Shown piece after piece: positions 49,346 to 58,756 of a stretch of 64,000 nt of DNA; position 1 is the first letter of the stretch, and the number at the start of each line of letters is the position of its first letter. The stretch covers positions 124,001 to 188,000 of the forward strand of contig JBLXDM010000008.1 in NCBI GenBank assembly GCA_048264125.1, read 5' to 3'. The notes under the pieces are model-generated. The model did not search any database and was not told where the DNA came from. It was given only the letters and a program-made list of their open reading frames with translations. Source of the stretch: M1-B18 sp048264125. Its GTDB lineage: Bacteria > Bacillota > Clostridia > Peptostreptococcales > Natronincolaceae. The translations under genes were made by a program, and so were the position numbers.

Positions 49346-50635
49346 ATGGCGACTGAATTAAGAAATCTAAAGGGAACCTATGACTTTTTACCCGAGGAGC
49401 AAAGGGTGAGAAACGAGATTATCCAGAAGCTAAGGGGTGTGTTTGAGGTCTATGGCTATCAGCCACTGGAGACCCCCACCATCTGCTATTTTGACATACT
49501 GTCTTCCAAGTATGCTGGTGGTGCAGAAATATTGAAGGAGGTATATAGGCTGCAGGATCAGGGTCAAAGGGATATTGGGCTAAGATACGATCTGACGGTG
49601 CCCTTTGCCAAGGTTATAGGTATGAATCCTCAAATACGTCTGCCCTTTAAAAGATACGAAATAGGAAAGGTCTTTAGGGATGGGCCCGTCAAGCCGGGAA
49701 GAAACAGAGAATTTATACAATGTGATGTTGATGTAGTTGGTGTGAGCTCAATAATGGCAGAGGTTGAATTGATGTTGATGGTCAGTGATATATTTAAAAA
49801 TCTAGGGCTTGAGGTGGAAATACGATATAACAACAGAAAATTGCTGTCGGGAATAATTAGAGCAATAGGCATAGAGGAGAGTCTGGAATCTACCGTCATG
49901 CTGAGCCTAGATAAGGCTGAGAAGATAGGAGAAGCAGGGGTAAGAGAGGAGCTAAAGGAAAAGGGGATTGAGGATTCCCTTATCAATAGTCTGTTTGAGC
50001 TACTGAATTTAAAAGAAGAAGCACTACTGAAATTTATAAAGGAAAATACATTAAATTCACTAGTGCAGCAGGGAGCAAAGGAGCTGGAAGCGCTGAGAAA
50101 TTATTTAGCTGCTTCGGAAATAGAGAGTACATATGACTTTTCTCCCTGGCTCTCCAGAGGGCTAGAAATCTATACAGGCACTGTCTTTGAGGTGTTTTTA
50201 AAGGATAGAAGCTTAAGCTGCAGTATAGGAGCAGGAGGCAGATATGATAAAATCATTGGCGCTTTTGTTGATAAGGGGGTAGAGTATCCGGCAGTGGGAT
50301 TAACCTTTGGACTGGATGTCATATATAGTGCCCTTGTTAATAAGGGAATGACTTCAGCAAAGCCACCGGTTCAGGTGTATATCATACCGATAGGCAAGCA
50401 GCCAGAGGCCCTTAAGCTGGTAACTGAATTGAGAAGAAAAGGCATTGCTGCCGATATGGAAATGCAGGAAAGAAAGGTAGGGAAAAGCATGGCATATGCA
50501 GGTAGCTTGGGGATACCCTATGTGATAGTCCTTGGTGATAATGAAATCAGTGAGGGCAGAGTTAATATTAGAGATATGAATAATGGAAGTGAAACGAATG
50601 CTAGTATGGCGGGAGTTTATAAATATTTTATTTAA
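49346..50635 (+). CDS. hisS: Histidyl-tRNA synthetase
   Basis: A 429-residue class-II aminoacyl-tRNA synthetase: motif 2 region FKRYEIGKVFRDG...NREFIQCDVDVVG, His-specific RGLEIYTGTVFEV, motif 3 VGLTFGLDVIYS and a C-terminal anticodon-binding domain (QVYIIPIGKQ...VIVLGDNEI). The anticodon domain argues for a charging enzyme rather than the catalytic-only HisZ; possibly a second HisRS. Ribosome site GAGGAGG. Controlled by a leader-peptide attenuator instead of the T-box usual in Firmicutes. Confidence 0.92.
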   Translation: MATELRNLKGTYDFLPEEQRVRNEIIQKLRGVFEVYGYQPLETPTICYFDILSSKYAGGAEILKEVYRLQDQGQRDIGLRYDLTVPFAKVIGMNPQIRLPFKRYEIGKVFRDGPVKPGRNREFIQCDVDVVGVSSIMAEVELMLMVSDIFKNLGLEVEIRYNNRKLLSGIIRAIGIEESLESTVMLSLDKAEKIGEAGVREELKEKGIEDSLINSLFELLNLKEEALLKFIKENTLNSLVQQGAKELEALRNYLAASEIESTYDFSPWLSRGLEIYTGTVFEVFLKDRSLSCSIGAGGRYDKIIGAFVDKGVEYPAVGLTFGLDVIYSALVNKGMTSAKPPVQVYIIPIGKQPEALKLVTELRRKGIAADMEMQERKVGKSMAYAGSLGIPYVIVLGDNEISEGRVNIRDMNNGSETNASMAGVYKYFI

Positions 50636-51693
50636 TATCTAGAGGCCCCCACCATAAAGCAAGCCACTACAACTGATAGGGGAATGGTTAGAACAAGCCC
50701 AATACTTCCACAAAGGGAACGTATTATTTCCCCTACTATGATGTCGGTGCTTAAGATATCGAGGGTTATTTTAGAGTTAAAGAAAATCAAAAACAGAGGC
50801 ATAGAGGCTCCGGCATAGGCCAATATTAAGGTATTTGTCATGGTAGACATAATATCCTTGCCCACATTAAAGCCTGAAGCCACCAGCTTCATGAGGCTTA
50901 TCCGTGGAGAATGCTGATATATTTCAAAAATGCAGGAGGATATGGACATGCTTACATCCATTATCGCCCCAAGAGTACCGATTATAATGCCACACATAAA
51001 TAAGCCTCTGAAGTCAATGGCTAACCCCAGCTCTGTCATAAGATAAATTACCTCTTCTTCAGCAGTTCCTGTTAAGGCAGCCAGATGGGTATAATAGTTG
51101 GCCAGAAGACCAGCAATAATAGTGCCACCGCTGGTACTAATGATTGCAGAAAGGCTTTTTTTAGTAAAGCCCCCAATGAGGATGAAGCTAATAAAAATTA
51201 TAAATACACAGGAAATAACCGTTACCCATATAGGATTATGTCCCTGGATAATAAGGGGTATTATAATTTTAATGATTATTAAACCCGACACACCTAAGGA
51301 TATAAGAGAAGAGATTCCCTTCAGCCTTCCGAATATAATTACCACAACAACAAAGATAATCAGTAATTGAATAATGTAATCGGATCTATCAATGCTATGT
51401 ATATATCCATTTAATTCGGCATTTTCCTCGTATAGGCTGATGTTCAGTTTTTGCCCTACCCTGAGATTTATAATTCTGCTGGCATATATAGGGGCATATT
51501 GAATCTGAAGCTGTTTGTCTTTATACTGCCCCTCCAAAAGCCTAACTGTAACTATTTTTTCCACTGCAGTAGATGATGAAGCATCCTCAAGCCTAATTAC
51601 TTGGCCCTTAACCATTTGGTTTTCACTGGCGGCGGCATAGCTGCTTGAGGCCAGCAGTAGCAGTAGTATTAACAGCACTATTCTCTTTAGCAT
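50632..51693 (-). CDS. YibE/F-family membrane protein
   Basis: A 353-residue protein: signal peptide/first helix (IVLLILLLLLASSSYAAA), an extracytoplasmic domain of about 90 residues (VKGQVIRLED...LNISLYEENAEL), then seven to eight helices with the YibE/F signature (GLFMCGIIIGTLGAIMDVSMSISS). Function of this Firmicute family is unknown; some link it to polyphosphate/nucleotide or stress transport without proof. ATG 51693 follows AAGGGGAGC. Its end overlaps the hisS end by 4 bp (convergent). Confidence 0.85.
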   Translation of the reverse strand: MLKRIVLLILLLLLASSSYAAASENQMVKGQVIRLEDASSSTAVEKIVTVRLLEGQYKDKQLQIQYAPIYASRIINLRVGQKLNISLYEENAELNGYIHSIDRSDYIIQLLIIFVVVVIIFGRLKGISSLISLGVSGLIIIKIIIPLIIQGHNPIWVTVISCVFIIFISFILIGGFTKKSLSAIISTSGGTIIAGLLANYYTHLAALTGTAEEEVIYLMTELGLAIDFRGLFMCGIIIGTLGAIMDVSMSISSCIFEIYQHSPRISLMKLVASGFNVGKDIMSTMTNTLILAYAGASMPLFLIFFNSKITLDILSTDIIVGEIIRSLCGSIGLVLTIPLSVVVACFMVGASRY

Positions 51694-51826
51694 TCTAAGC
51701 TCCCCTTGTTTTTTATTTATATAAACCTTATGAAAAGGGTGGGACAAGTAGAACAAAAATTATAATACAATTGCTGCTCCGCAGGCGTAGATAGAAAAAG
51801 TAAAATGTATACATTTAAGAAAAAAT

Positions 51827-51855
51827 AAACTGGTGCTATAAGAACACCAGTTTTT
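51827..51855. terminator. Bidirectional terminator
   Basis: AAACTGGTG/CACCAGTTT stem with T-runs both ways; ends the collagen-like gene on the minus strand. Confidence 0.82.
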
Positions 51856-51884
51856 GATTGTATCAGAAAGCTTTTTTTATGATT

Positions 51885-53387
51885 TTAATCCACTCTAATA
51901 ATGGTTAAGGTTGCGCCAGCTCCAGGTTGAAGTGCGGCAGCGCCCAATAAACCAAATAATTCTAGTGAAATGGTATCACCTGCAGCAAGAGTCGTAATTA
52001 AATCAGAACTAAAGCTAGACATTGCTAGGACCGGGCTAATGGTAGATTCTGTCAGAGGTGCTCCATTTACTAATATTCTAGTGCCTAATAATAATGCTGT
52101 TGTCAGGTTGACATTATATGAAATATAATATCGCCCAGCCTCCGGCACTGTGAATACAGTGTTTGCACCATTAACCGCAATAGAATCCAATGTCTGAGCA
52201 TCTGGAAGAGGTACTAATGTTCCCCCTAATACAACAGCAATAATAGGGCCTGCGGTACTGGCTGCAAAAGCAGAGGTTTCCGTAACGCTAACTCCGGTAG
52301 CCCCAGCAGCGCCAGTGGGTCCAGCAGGTCCAGTAGCGCCAGCAGGTCCAGTAGCGCCAGCAGGTCCAGTAGCGCCAGCAGGTCCAGTAGCGCCAGCAGG
52401 TCCGTTATCACCGGCAGGTCCAGTAGCCCCGATATCACCAGTAGCACCAGCAGGTCCGGCAGGTCCGGTAGCACCGGCAGGTCCGGTAGCACCAGCAGGT
52501 CCGGCAGGTCCGGTAGCACCAGCAGGTCCGGCAGGTCCGGTAGTTCCGGCAGGTCCGGCAGGTCCGGTAGTTCCGGCAGGTCCAGCAGGTCCGGTAGTTC
52601 CGGCAGGTCCGGCAGGTCCGGCAGGTCCGGTAGTTCCGGCAGGTCCAGCAGGTCCGGTAGTTCCGGCAGGTCCGGCAGGTCCAGCAGGTCCGGTAGCACC
52701 AGCAGGTCCGGCAGGTCCGGTAGTTCCGGCAGGTCCAGCAGGTCCGGTAGCACCAGCAGGTCCCGCAGGTCCGGTAGTTCCGGCAGGTCCAGCAGGTCCG
52801 ACAGGCCCAGTAGTTCCGGCAGGTCCAGCAGGTCCAGCAGGTCCAGTAGTTCCGGCAGGTCCAGCAGGTCCGGCAGGTCCAGCAGGTCCAGTAGGCCCGA
52901 TTTGACCTCCCCCTCCTTCTGCTTCTAACAATGTCACATCGTCTACAATTATATCAGCAGTGCCTGCAAAGGGTAGCTTGTTAACAAGCACAAGGGCCTG
53001 TGTAGCTCCGACGGGTGCCGGTCCGGTTGTAGCATATACCTCCAGCCAGTCGTCAGTTTCAACGTTGCCTATACGTTCAAAATCAATTACCTCGATAAGC
53101 TCATATCCGACAAAATTAAAGTTAACGTCGTAGTAAGGAATTGATATAGATACTTGTGGATTGGGCAATATGCCTACTTTAGCTAATGAAACAAAAATTT
53201 GATATTTTTGCCCGGCAGTGACGGGAACAATCTGATATACATATGAGTTGGGGATTCCGCCAATCAGCCTTGCAGCAAAGTAGCCAGAATGACTATAATC
53301 TCTTGTTATGGTTGCATTTAATTCAACCCAAGGTGGGAAGGATGCGGTTTCAAAGCTATCGTTAATTATAAGGTTATCCAAAGACAT
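51885..53387 (-). CDS. Collagen-like exosporium-type protein
   Basis: A 500-residue protein in three parts. Residues 1-158: a beta-sandwich beginning NLIINDSFETASFPPW, matching the NTTRR-F1-type N-terminal domain of Firmicute collagen-like proteins. Residues about 160-372: uninterrupted Gly-X-Y triplets dominated by GPAGPAG, GTTGPAG and GATGPAG, rich in Thr that could carry sugars. Residues about 375-500: a C1q/BclA-like trimerisation domain ending TLTIIRVD. Such proteins form hair-like filaments on spores. No Sec signal, as usual for mother-cell spore proteins. Ribosome site GAGGAG. Confidence 0.88.
   Translation of the reverse strand: MSLDNLIINDSFETASFPPWVELNATITRDYSHSGYFAARLIGGIPNSYVYQIVPVTAGQKYQIFVSLAKVGILPNPQVSISIPYYDVNFNFVGYELIEVIDFERIGNVETDDWLEVYATTGPAPVGATQALVLVNKLPFAGTADIIVDDVTLLEAEGGGGQIGPTGPAGPAGPAGPAGTTGPAGPAGPAGTTGPVGPAGPAGTTGPAGPAGATGPAGPAGTTGPAGPAGATGPAGPAGPAGTTGPAGPAGTTGPAGPAGPAGTTGPAGPAGTTGPAGPAGTTGPAGPAGATGPAGPAGATGPAGATGPAGPAGATGDIGATGPAGDNGPAGATGPAGATGPAGATGPAGATGPAGPTGAAGATGVSVTETSAFAASTAGPIIAVVLGGTLVPLPDAQTLDSIAVNGANTVFTVPEAGRYYISYNVNLTTALLLGTRILVNGAPLTESTISPVLAMSSFSSDLITTLAAGDTISLELFGLLGAAALQPGAGATLTIIRVD
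52290..52905 (-). repeat. Tandem 9/18/27-bp repeats encoding Gly-X-Y
   Basis: On the plus strand the unit is AGGTCCGGC/AGGTCCAGC with GGTAGTTCC or GGTAGCACC variants, giving GPAGPAGTT- and GPAGPAGAT-type blocks. The near-identical units make the array prone to length change by slippage or recombination. Long ORFs in other frames here are by-products of the repeats. Confidence 0.93.
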
Positions 53388-53425
53388 GCATTTTCACTCC
53401 TCGCGACCCAAAATATTGGTTTACA

Positions 53426-53445
53426 TATAGCAATAACTTGCTATA
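53426..53445. promoter_or_regulatory. Perfect 20-bp palindrome upstream of the collagen-like gene
   Basis: TATAGCAA and TTGCTATA with a 4-bp centre (TAAC). On the minus strand it overlaps a possible -10 (TATAGC) preceded by TTGACT about 17-18 bp upstream. The neighbouring XRE regulator gene makes an operator role plausible. Confidence 0.5.
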
Positions 53446-53516
53446 CTACATGTTATTTTAGAAAGTCAATAAGGTTCTAAAAGATTAGAATATCGAAGTA
53501 AATTTAAACAATGGCG

Positions 53517-53550
53517 TAAAAAAGGTCAGATATCCCGAGGAGTATCTGAC
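53517..53550 (-). terminator. Terminator of the small XRE gene
   Basis: GGTCAGATA/TATCTGACC stem, 10-nt loop; minus strand continues with five T. Confidence 0.75.
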
Positions 53551-53570
53551 CAAACGATCGAAAATATGCT

Positions 53571-53771
53571 CTATTCTCTTACAACCAGTTCATCTACCTT
53601 TACACCTAGGGCGTCCGCTAATAAAACCACCTTACTAAAGGATGGATTATGCTTTGTTCCCCTTTCCAGCTCTTCGATATAGCTCTTGGATATTTGTGTA
53701 AAATTAGAGACATCCAAGGTAGTATAGCCCTTTGTATTGCGAAGCTCCCTAATTTTTAGACCATTTAACAT
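53571..53771 (-). CDS. Small XRE-family regulator
   Basis: A 66-residue single-domain HTH_3 protein (KIRELRNTKGYTTLDVSNFTQISKSYIEELERG), resembling the SinR N-terminal DNA-binding domain but with no dimerisation domain. Ribosome site AAGGAGGGA. It reads towards the collagen-like gene but has its own terminator. A spore-surface or biofilm control role is possible from position only. Confidence 0.82.
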   Translation of the reverse strand: MLNGLKIRELRNTKGYTTLDVSNFTQISKSYIEELERGTKHNPSFSKVVLLADALGVKVDELVVRE

Positions 53772-54003
53772 GATATCCCTCCTTAAAGCAACTAGAATTA
53801 AAAATCGCAGTATACTTCATATGAGTGATGCTTCAATAAATCAGTAATAATGAAGGAGTAGGTTTATGTGTTCTCTAATTTGATTATACACTAAATGTTT
53901 AAAATTTTATGTATTTCAATGTTAAACTTGTGTTATTTATGGCATCCTGCTTCGATGATGGATTATAATAGAGCTATAGAAATCAAAACAAGGAGGGAGT
54001 AGT

Positions 54004-55311
54004 ATGGTGGCTGCAAAAAACGCAGTAGGTAGAGGGCTTGCAAAGCATGTTATCGTGATATCAATGGATGCATTGTCACAGGACAACTGGCCGGTAGTAC
54101 AGGAATTACCCAATTTATCCAGGTTGATTAGGGGAGGCGCCTATTCCGCAGAACTGCAGAGTGTCTATCCCACATTGACCTATGTAGCCCACACCACTAT
54201 GGTGACAGGCATGTATCCCGACAAGCATGGTGTTATTCATAATAATCCCCTTCAGCCCTTTGTTCCTGAAGCAGAGCAGGATTGGTACTGGTATCAAAGA
54301 GATATAAAGGTGCCTACAATATACCAGCTGGCATCAGAAAGAGGACTGAAAACCGCTGGACTTCTATGGCCGGTAACGGGTAAGGCCAGTATCAGCTACA
54401 ATTTACCGGAGATCAAGGCGGTTAGAAGTGAAAATCAGGCTTTAAAGGTTTTGAGAAACGGAAACCCACTGTTCTGTGCAGGCCTGGAATTGAAGCTTGG
54501 CAAGTACAGAAGAGGAACACAGCAGCCCTACTTAGATGATTTTACGACTAAGGCTGCCATAGATACAATCAAGAGAAAAAAGCCGAATTTGCTATTAATT
54601 CATCTTATAGATCTAGATGATGCAAAGCACAGCTTCAGGACCGACAGTCGGGAGGTGCAGGAGGCTATAGCCCGGATGGATAAACGACTAGGTGCTATTA
54701 TGAAGGCGGTTGAGGAGGCAGGTATTTTACAGGAAACAGCCTTCATAGTCATAGGTGATCATGGACAATTTAATGTTGATCATAAGATACATTTGAATAA
54801 CCTGCTGGTGGAAAAGGGGCTTATTTACAGAGATGGGGAGAAATGGGGCTGGCGTGCATATCTTCAGAGCTGTGGCGGCAGCGCATACCTACATGTAAAG
54901 GAAAGTGACCGAGAGGCGGAAAGGATGGCTTTAGAGGTCTTGGAAGCTGCTATGGATGCCGATGCATACGGAATTGAGGCGATATATAATAGAGAGCAGC
55001 TGGACCTGCTGCATGCTGGACGTGATATCCAATATGCAGTTGAGGCGAAGGTAGGCTTCAGCTTTGATGAGGCAATAGCAGCGGAAACGGTGATAAAATG
55101 CAGAGAAAGGGGCATAAGATATGCGACACATGGCTATTCCCCTGAAAAGCCTGAATATAAATGTGTGCTTATAGCCTTTGGTGCTGGTATTAGACAGAAT
55201 AGCAGCCTAGGCTCTGTGGAAATGGTGGATATTGCCCCCACTATAGCTCAGTTGCTGGGACTGGAGCTTGAAGCTACAGATGGAAGAAGAATCGATGCCA
55301 TGATAGTATAG
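54004..55311 (+). CDS. Alkaline-phosphatase-superfamily nucleotide pyrophosphatase/phosphodiesterase
   Basis: A 435-residue enzyme of the type-I phosphodiesterase/NPP family. Metal ligands and nucleophile: VISMDAL near the N-terminus, Thr59 in PTLTYVAHTTMVTGMYPDKHG, HLIDLDDAKHS, VIGDHG and THGYSPE. It should cleave phosphodiester or pyrophosphate bonds, or act as a related phosphatase. There is no signal peptide, unlike many NPPs, so it probably works in the cytosol. Substrate unknown. Confidence 0.86.
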   Translation: MVAAKNAVGRGLAKHVIVISMDALSQDNWPVVQELPNLSRLIRGGAYSAELQSVYPTLTYVAHTTMVTGMYPDKHGVIHNNPLQPFVPEAEQDWYWYQRDIKVPTIYQLASERGLKTAGLLWPVTGKASISYNLPEIKAVRSENQALKVLRNGNPLFCAGLELKLGKYRRGTQQPYLDDFTTKAAIDTIKRKKPNLLLIHLIDLDDAKHSFRTDSREVQEAIARMDKRLGAIMKAVEEAGILQETAFIVIGDHGQFNVDHKIHLNNLLVEKGLIYRDGEKWGWRAYLQSCGGSAYLHVKESDREAERMALEVLEAAMDADAYGIEAIYNREQLDLLHAGRDIQYAVEAKVGFSFDEAIAAETVIKCRERGIRYATHGYSPEKPEYKCVLIAFGAGIRQNSSLGSVEMVDIAPTIAQLLGLELEATDGRRIDAMIV

Positions 55312-55356
55312 GCAGAGATAGCTAAGGTTATATATAAAAATATTACATATTGAGCT

Positions 55357-55410
55357 GAGAGTAAATTAATTCATGGGAATTGCTAAACGTGGATTAATTT
55401 GCTCTTTTTT
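55357..55410 (+). terminator. Probable terminator after the phosphodiesterase gene
   Basis: AAATTAAT/ATTAATTT plus GAG/CTC arms around an internal loop, followed by six T. The remaining gap to 55617 has no supported gene; a 15-codon hydrophobic ORF (ATG near 55498) has no ribosome site. Confidence 0.55.
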
Positions 55411-55617
55411 GTTGTTATTTGTCATAATTTGGTCATAGGAAAAAAGTAAAATATAACTAAAGGTCTGATACAACATAGTTTTATCTGAGGCATTCCATGA
55501 TAGTAATTTTGTTATTGCTTTTATTTATACTGGGTATTCTTTAACATTTAGTAGTGTTTGTGTAACAGCTGATATTGGGCAATTGTAAGCAATGCATGTT
55601 AATTGAGGTGGTCTAGA

Positions 55618-57333
55618 ATGGTTAATTTTAAGAGCTTAACGGTCTACTATTTTCTGCTTAGCATTTTGCTTTCGGTTTACATTTATAGGATGGCCAAAGC
55701 TAAAGCAATTGGCAGCTTCTCATCATCAGGGATAATTATTGGAATAATCATCCCTGTAGTGCTGGAGCTAATAAGGGCCATCAGACCTTTAGGGTTGCCG
55801 CCTACTTCAACGGCCTTAGTATTGTCTGGGATAATAGTGCTTTGGAATATTGGACAGGGGTCCTTGTCAATGCTTTTTTTTGCTCGGAACAAGGCTTTAG
55901 ATAGCATAAGGGAAGGTATTTTAATTGTAGATAGAAGGGGGCGGGTGGTTGACAATAATGCTGCTATGGAGGTCTACTTAAGGGATATTGTCGGTGAAGA
56001 AATAAGTGTTGGAGGTAAAGCAATAGAGGATTTCCTTAGACCCTGGCCCCATTGGTATACCTATTGCAAAAATATGCAGGAGGGTGAGTTGGTAATAGCT
56101 TCACAGTCCCATAGCGACAGACGTTATAATGTAAAGATCAAGCCAATAAAGGAGGGCAGACAAAGAGGGACAATATCTATTATTTATATAACAGACAACA
56201 CTGAGCTTTTTATGAAGGAAAAACTAATAATAACAAAAAATAAAAAGCTTGAGACTATAATAAATACTGTATCAGACATGGCGATTCTACTGGTCACAGA
56301 TATGGAGGGGGGGATTGTTTACAAGAGTAAGGCTGTAGGCGATTTTTTTCCATTAAAGCACTCAGAGGAGCAAAACAGCTCCTGTGAAAAAGAATGGGTT
56401 TGCTTTAATAAGGATGGAGCCAGCATAGATATGGAGGAAATGCCTACAACCAGAGTTCTAAAGGGTGAGAAGGTATCAAATTTCCATTACATTTATAAAG
56501 GAGATAGGGAAGAAAGACATTTTTTGTTTAATGGGACCCCTATATTTGATGAAGATGGCTGTCTGATATATGGCGTGTTTTTCAACATAGACATAACGGA
56601 GCAGGTGCTTCACAGAAGACTTCTTTTGGAGAAGGAGCAGCTGGAGGTGCTGAATAGATTAAAGGACAAGCTCTTCACCGTCATAACCCATGATATCAGA
56701 GATCCATTGACGGCTGTCATAAGCCTGACCGAGCTGTTGGAGGAGGAGAAGGAGCAATACAGCACTGATATTATAGAGATAATTGATGCTGTTAAGGAAT
56801 ACATAATCGATACCTATGAGCTTATTGAGCATCTATTTGATTGGGTGAAAAGTCAGAGCTCTGGCCTTATTCACTCACCAACACAGCTTAAGCTCTCCGC
56901 TACTATTAGGGGTGTCCTTAAGCTGTATAGAATACATGCAGATTCAAAGGGGATAAGCATAATAAACAATATAAAAGAGGACCTTTCAGTATTTGCTGAT
57001 AGGGAGATGCTGGAAATAGTTCTTAGAAATCTCCTTTCAAATGCAATAAAATTTACAAAAATGGGGGGAAGGGTTACGCTTAGCAGTAAGGTGATAGGCA
57101 AGGATGTCATTATTTCCATCAGCGACACAGGTATAGGCATACACAGAGAAAAGGTGGAGCAGCTCTTCAGTGAAGCGTATACAAGCTCAACTACAGGCAC
57201 CACGGGGGAAAAGGGTACTGGTATTGGATTATTAATTTGCAGGGAATTTGTAAGGTTAAACGGTGGAGAAATATGGGTGGAAACCCATGCAGGAGAAGGG
57301 AGCACCTTCTATTTTTCAGTACCGACCTTATAG
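55618..57333 (+). CDS. PAS-containing histidine kinase with shortened membrane domain
   Basis: A 571-residue kinase: three membrane helices (to about residue 95) that resemble only the last three helices of the 7TM sensor domain common in Firmicutes, then PAS (GILIVDRRGRVVDNN), a second PAS, and HisKA-HATPase. His358 in VITHDIRDPLTA is the phospho-acceptor; VLRNLLSNAIKF, DTGIG and GTGIGLLICREF form the ATP site. ATG 55618 follows GAGGTGG. It starts a run of signalling genes and probably feeds the REC-SARP regulator two genes on. Confidence 0.88.
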   Translation: MVNFKSLTVYYFLLSILLSVYIYRMAKAKAIGSFSSSGIIIGIIIPVVLELIRAIRPLGLPPTSTALVLSGIIVLWNIGQGSLSMLFFARNKALDSIREGILIVDRRGRVVDNNAAMEVYLRDIVGEEISVGGKAIEDFLRPWPHWYTYCKNMQEGELVIASQSHSDRRYNVKIKPIKEGRQRGTISIIYITDNTELFMKEKLIITKNKKLETIINTVSDMAILLVTDMEGGIVYKSKAVGDFFPLKHSEEQNSSCEKEWVCFNKDGASIDMEEMPTTRVLKGEKVSNFHYIYKGDREERHFLFNGTPIFDEDGCLIYGVFFNIDITEQVLHRRLLLEKEQLEVLNRLKDKLFTVITHDIRDPLTAVISLTELLEEEKEQYSTDIIEIIDAVKEYIIDTYELIEHLFDWVKSQSSGLIHSPTQLKLSATIRGVLKLYRIHADSKGISIINNIKEDLSVFADREMLEIVLRNLLSNAIKFTKMGGRVTLSSKVIGKDVIISISDTGIGIHREKVEQLFSEAYTSSTTGTTGEKGTGIGLLICREFVRLNGGEIWVETHAGEGSTFYFSVPTL

Positions 57334-57388
57334 GGGGCAGAAATATAGCTTAACCACAACTTAATAAATGAAATAGGCGGTGAAATAT

Positions 57389-58729
57389 TTGAAATCAATA
57401 GGAAAAGCTATTTTAGTCTTTAAGCTATTAGCCCTCTTTGTCTGCACCGTCAATGCCGAAGCAGATGCCTTTAGCATAAATAATCCCTTTGACAAGCATG
57501 GTACTGAAGCAAATCTATTAGGTAGTGCTGTATATCCGATTATCATAAGCCTTGCAATACTCCAGCCTGTGGTGATAATTCTCCTTATCAAAGCATTGAA
57601 GAAAAATAAAAAAATACTTATGGAGCTTCAGGAAGGAAAGATAAAGTATCAGACATTATTTGAAAGCATGAAGGAGGGTCTGGTTATAGGAAAAATCGCA
57701 CCTAATGCAGAAAATTCCCAAAGAGATTACCTTATACTGGACGTCAATAGGGCGTATGAAAATATTACAGGCTTAAGACGAGAGGATGTTATAAACAAAA
57801 GCGCAATGGAGGTTTTCCCACTGTCGGAGGAGTATTGGGTCGATGGCTGCAGGAAAGCTGTCTATATGGAAAGCACATACAGCTGTATGGGGTACTCAAG
57901 GGATTTGAAAAAATACCTGTCAGTTAATATTTTTGTACCTGATAAGGGAAAGCTTGCAATGGTCATTTCTGATGTTACCGAGGACAGGCTGCAGAAGGAG
58001 AAGTTAGTTTCGCTTAACAAGGAGCTTATGGCAACCTATACCCTTCGGGATAGAATATTTATGGTGCTTGCAAGAGACATTCGGGAGCCTCTGGCAACCT
58101 TGGTTAATCTGACGGAGCTTTTAGTGGAGGACAAGAGCCTCTGCAAAAGTGAAAACCTAGAGATATCAAATGAGATACAGGAATATGTAAGCAATGTCTT
58201 TGCCAACGTAGAGATACTTCTTAGGTGGTTTGAAAGCAAAAAGTCTGGAGATATCTATACTCCCTTAAGCTGGGGGTTGTCAGAGCTTTTGCAGGAGGCC
58301 TTAGAAATGGTGAAGATCATGCTGGAGGCAAAAAATATAAGTGTAGTTTCCGAAATACAATATGAAACGAAGGTTTATGCCGATAAGGAAATGCTGGGCC
58401 TGGTTTTTAGAAACCTGCTTTCAAATGCTGTCAAATTTATGGGGAGAAATGAGAGAATTTTAATTGCCTCTGAGCTGGAGAAGGAGATGGTGGTGGTATC
58501 CTTCAAGGATTCAGGTATTGGTATTGCTGCTGAAAAGGTGCAGCTGCTTTTTCAGGATGTAAACGGTAAGGCTACAGCGGGTACAGAGGGAGAAACTGGA
58601 CTAGGGCTGGGACTATTTTTATGTAGGCAGCTTATACAGCGAAATGGCGGAGATATATGGCTGGAAAGCACTGTGGGGGAGGGCAGCACCTTCTACATTT
58701 CAATCCCGTCGTCATGTCCCAAAAAATAA
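57389..58729 (+). CDS. Histidine-kinase-like protein lacking the phospho-histidine
   Basis: A 446-residue paralogue of the preceding kinase: signal/membrane helix, short extracytoplasmic loop, second helix (YPIIISLAILQPVVIILLI), PAS domain, HisKA and HATPase. At the H box the His is replaced: MVLARDIREPLATLV has Arg229 where the neighbour has His in THDIRDPL. The ATP site is intact (VFRNLLSNAVKF, GLGLGLFLCRQL). It may be a regulatory pseudokinase or a phosphotransfer-null partner in a heterodimer with the upstream kinase. TTG 57389 is used: AGGCGGTG ends 6 nt upstream. Confidence 0.85.
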   Translation: MKSIGKAILVFKLLALFVCTVNAEADAFSINNPFDKHGTEANLLGSAVYPIIISLAILQPVVIILLIKALKKNKKILMELQEGKIKYQTLFESMKEGLVIGKIAPNAENSQRDYLILDVNRAYENITGLRREDVINKSAMEVFPLSEEYWVDGCRKAVYMESTYSCMGYSRDLKKYLSVNIFVPDKGKLAMVISDVTEDRLQKEKLVSLNKELMATYTLRDRIFMVLARDIREPLATLVNLTELLVEDKSLCKSENLEISNEIQEYVSNVFANVEILLRWFESKKSGDIYTPLSWGLSELLQEALEMVKIMLEAKNISVVSEIQYETKVYADKEMLGLVFRNLLSNAVKFMGRNERILIASELEKEMVVVSFKDSGIGIAAEKVQLLFQDVNGKATAGTEGETGLGLGLFLCRQLIQRNGGDIWLESTVGEGSTFYISIPSSCPKK

Positions 58730-58756
58730 TCAAAATTAATAATAAGGTGATGATAA

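Noticed and set aside
52315..52905. Long plus-strand ORF of Pro-Ala-Gly repeats opposite the collagen-like gene, and a Leu/Pro/Asp-repeat ORF in another frame (52226-52753)
   Set aside because: Both are frame by-products of the 9-bp repeat; no ribosome site, and the minus-strand frame has proper flanking domains.
52290..52905. Possible CRISPR-like direct repeats
   Set aside because: Units are 9-27 bp, contiguous without unique spacers, and encode Gly-X-Y; no cas genes nearby.
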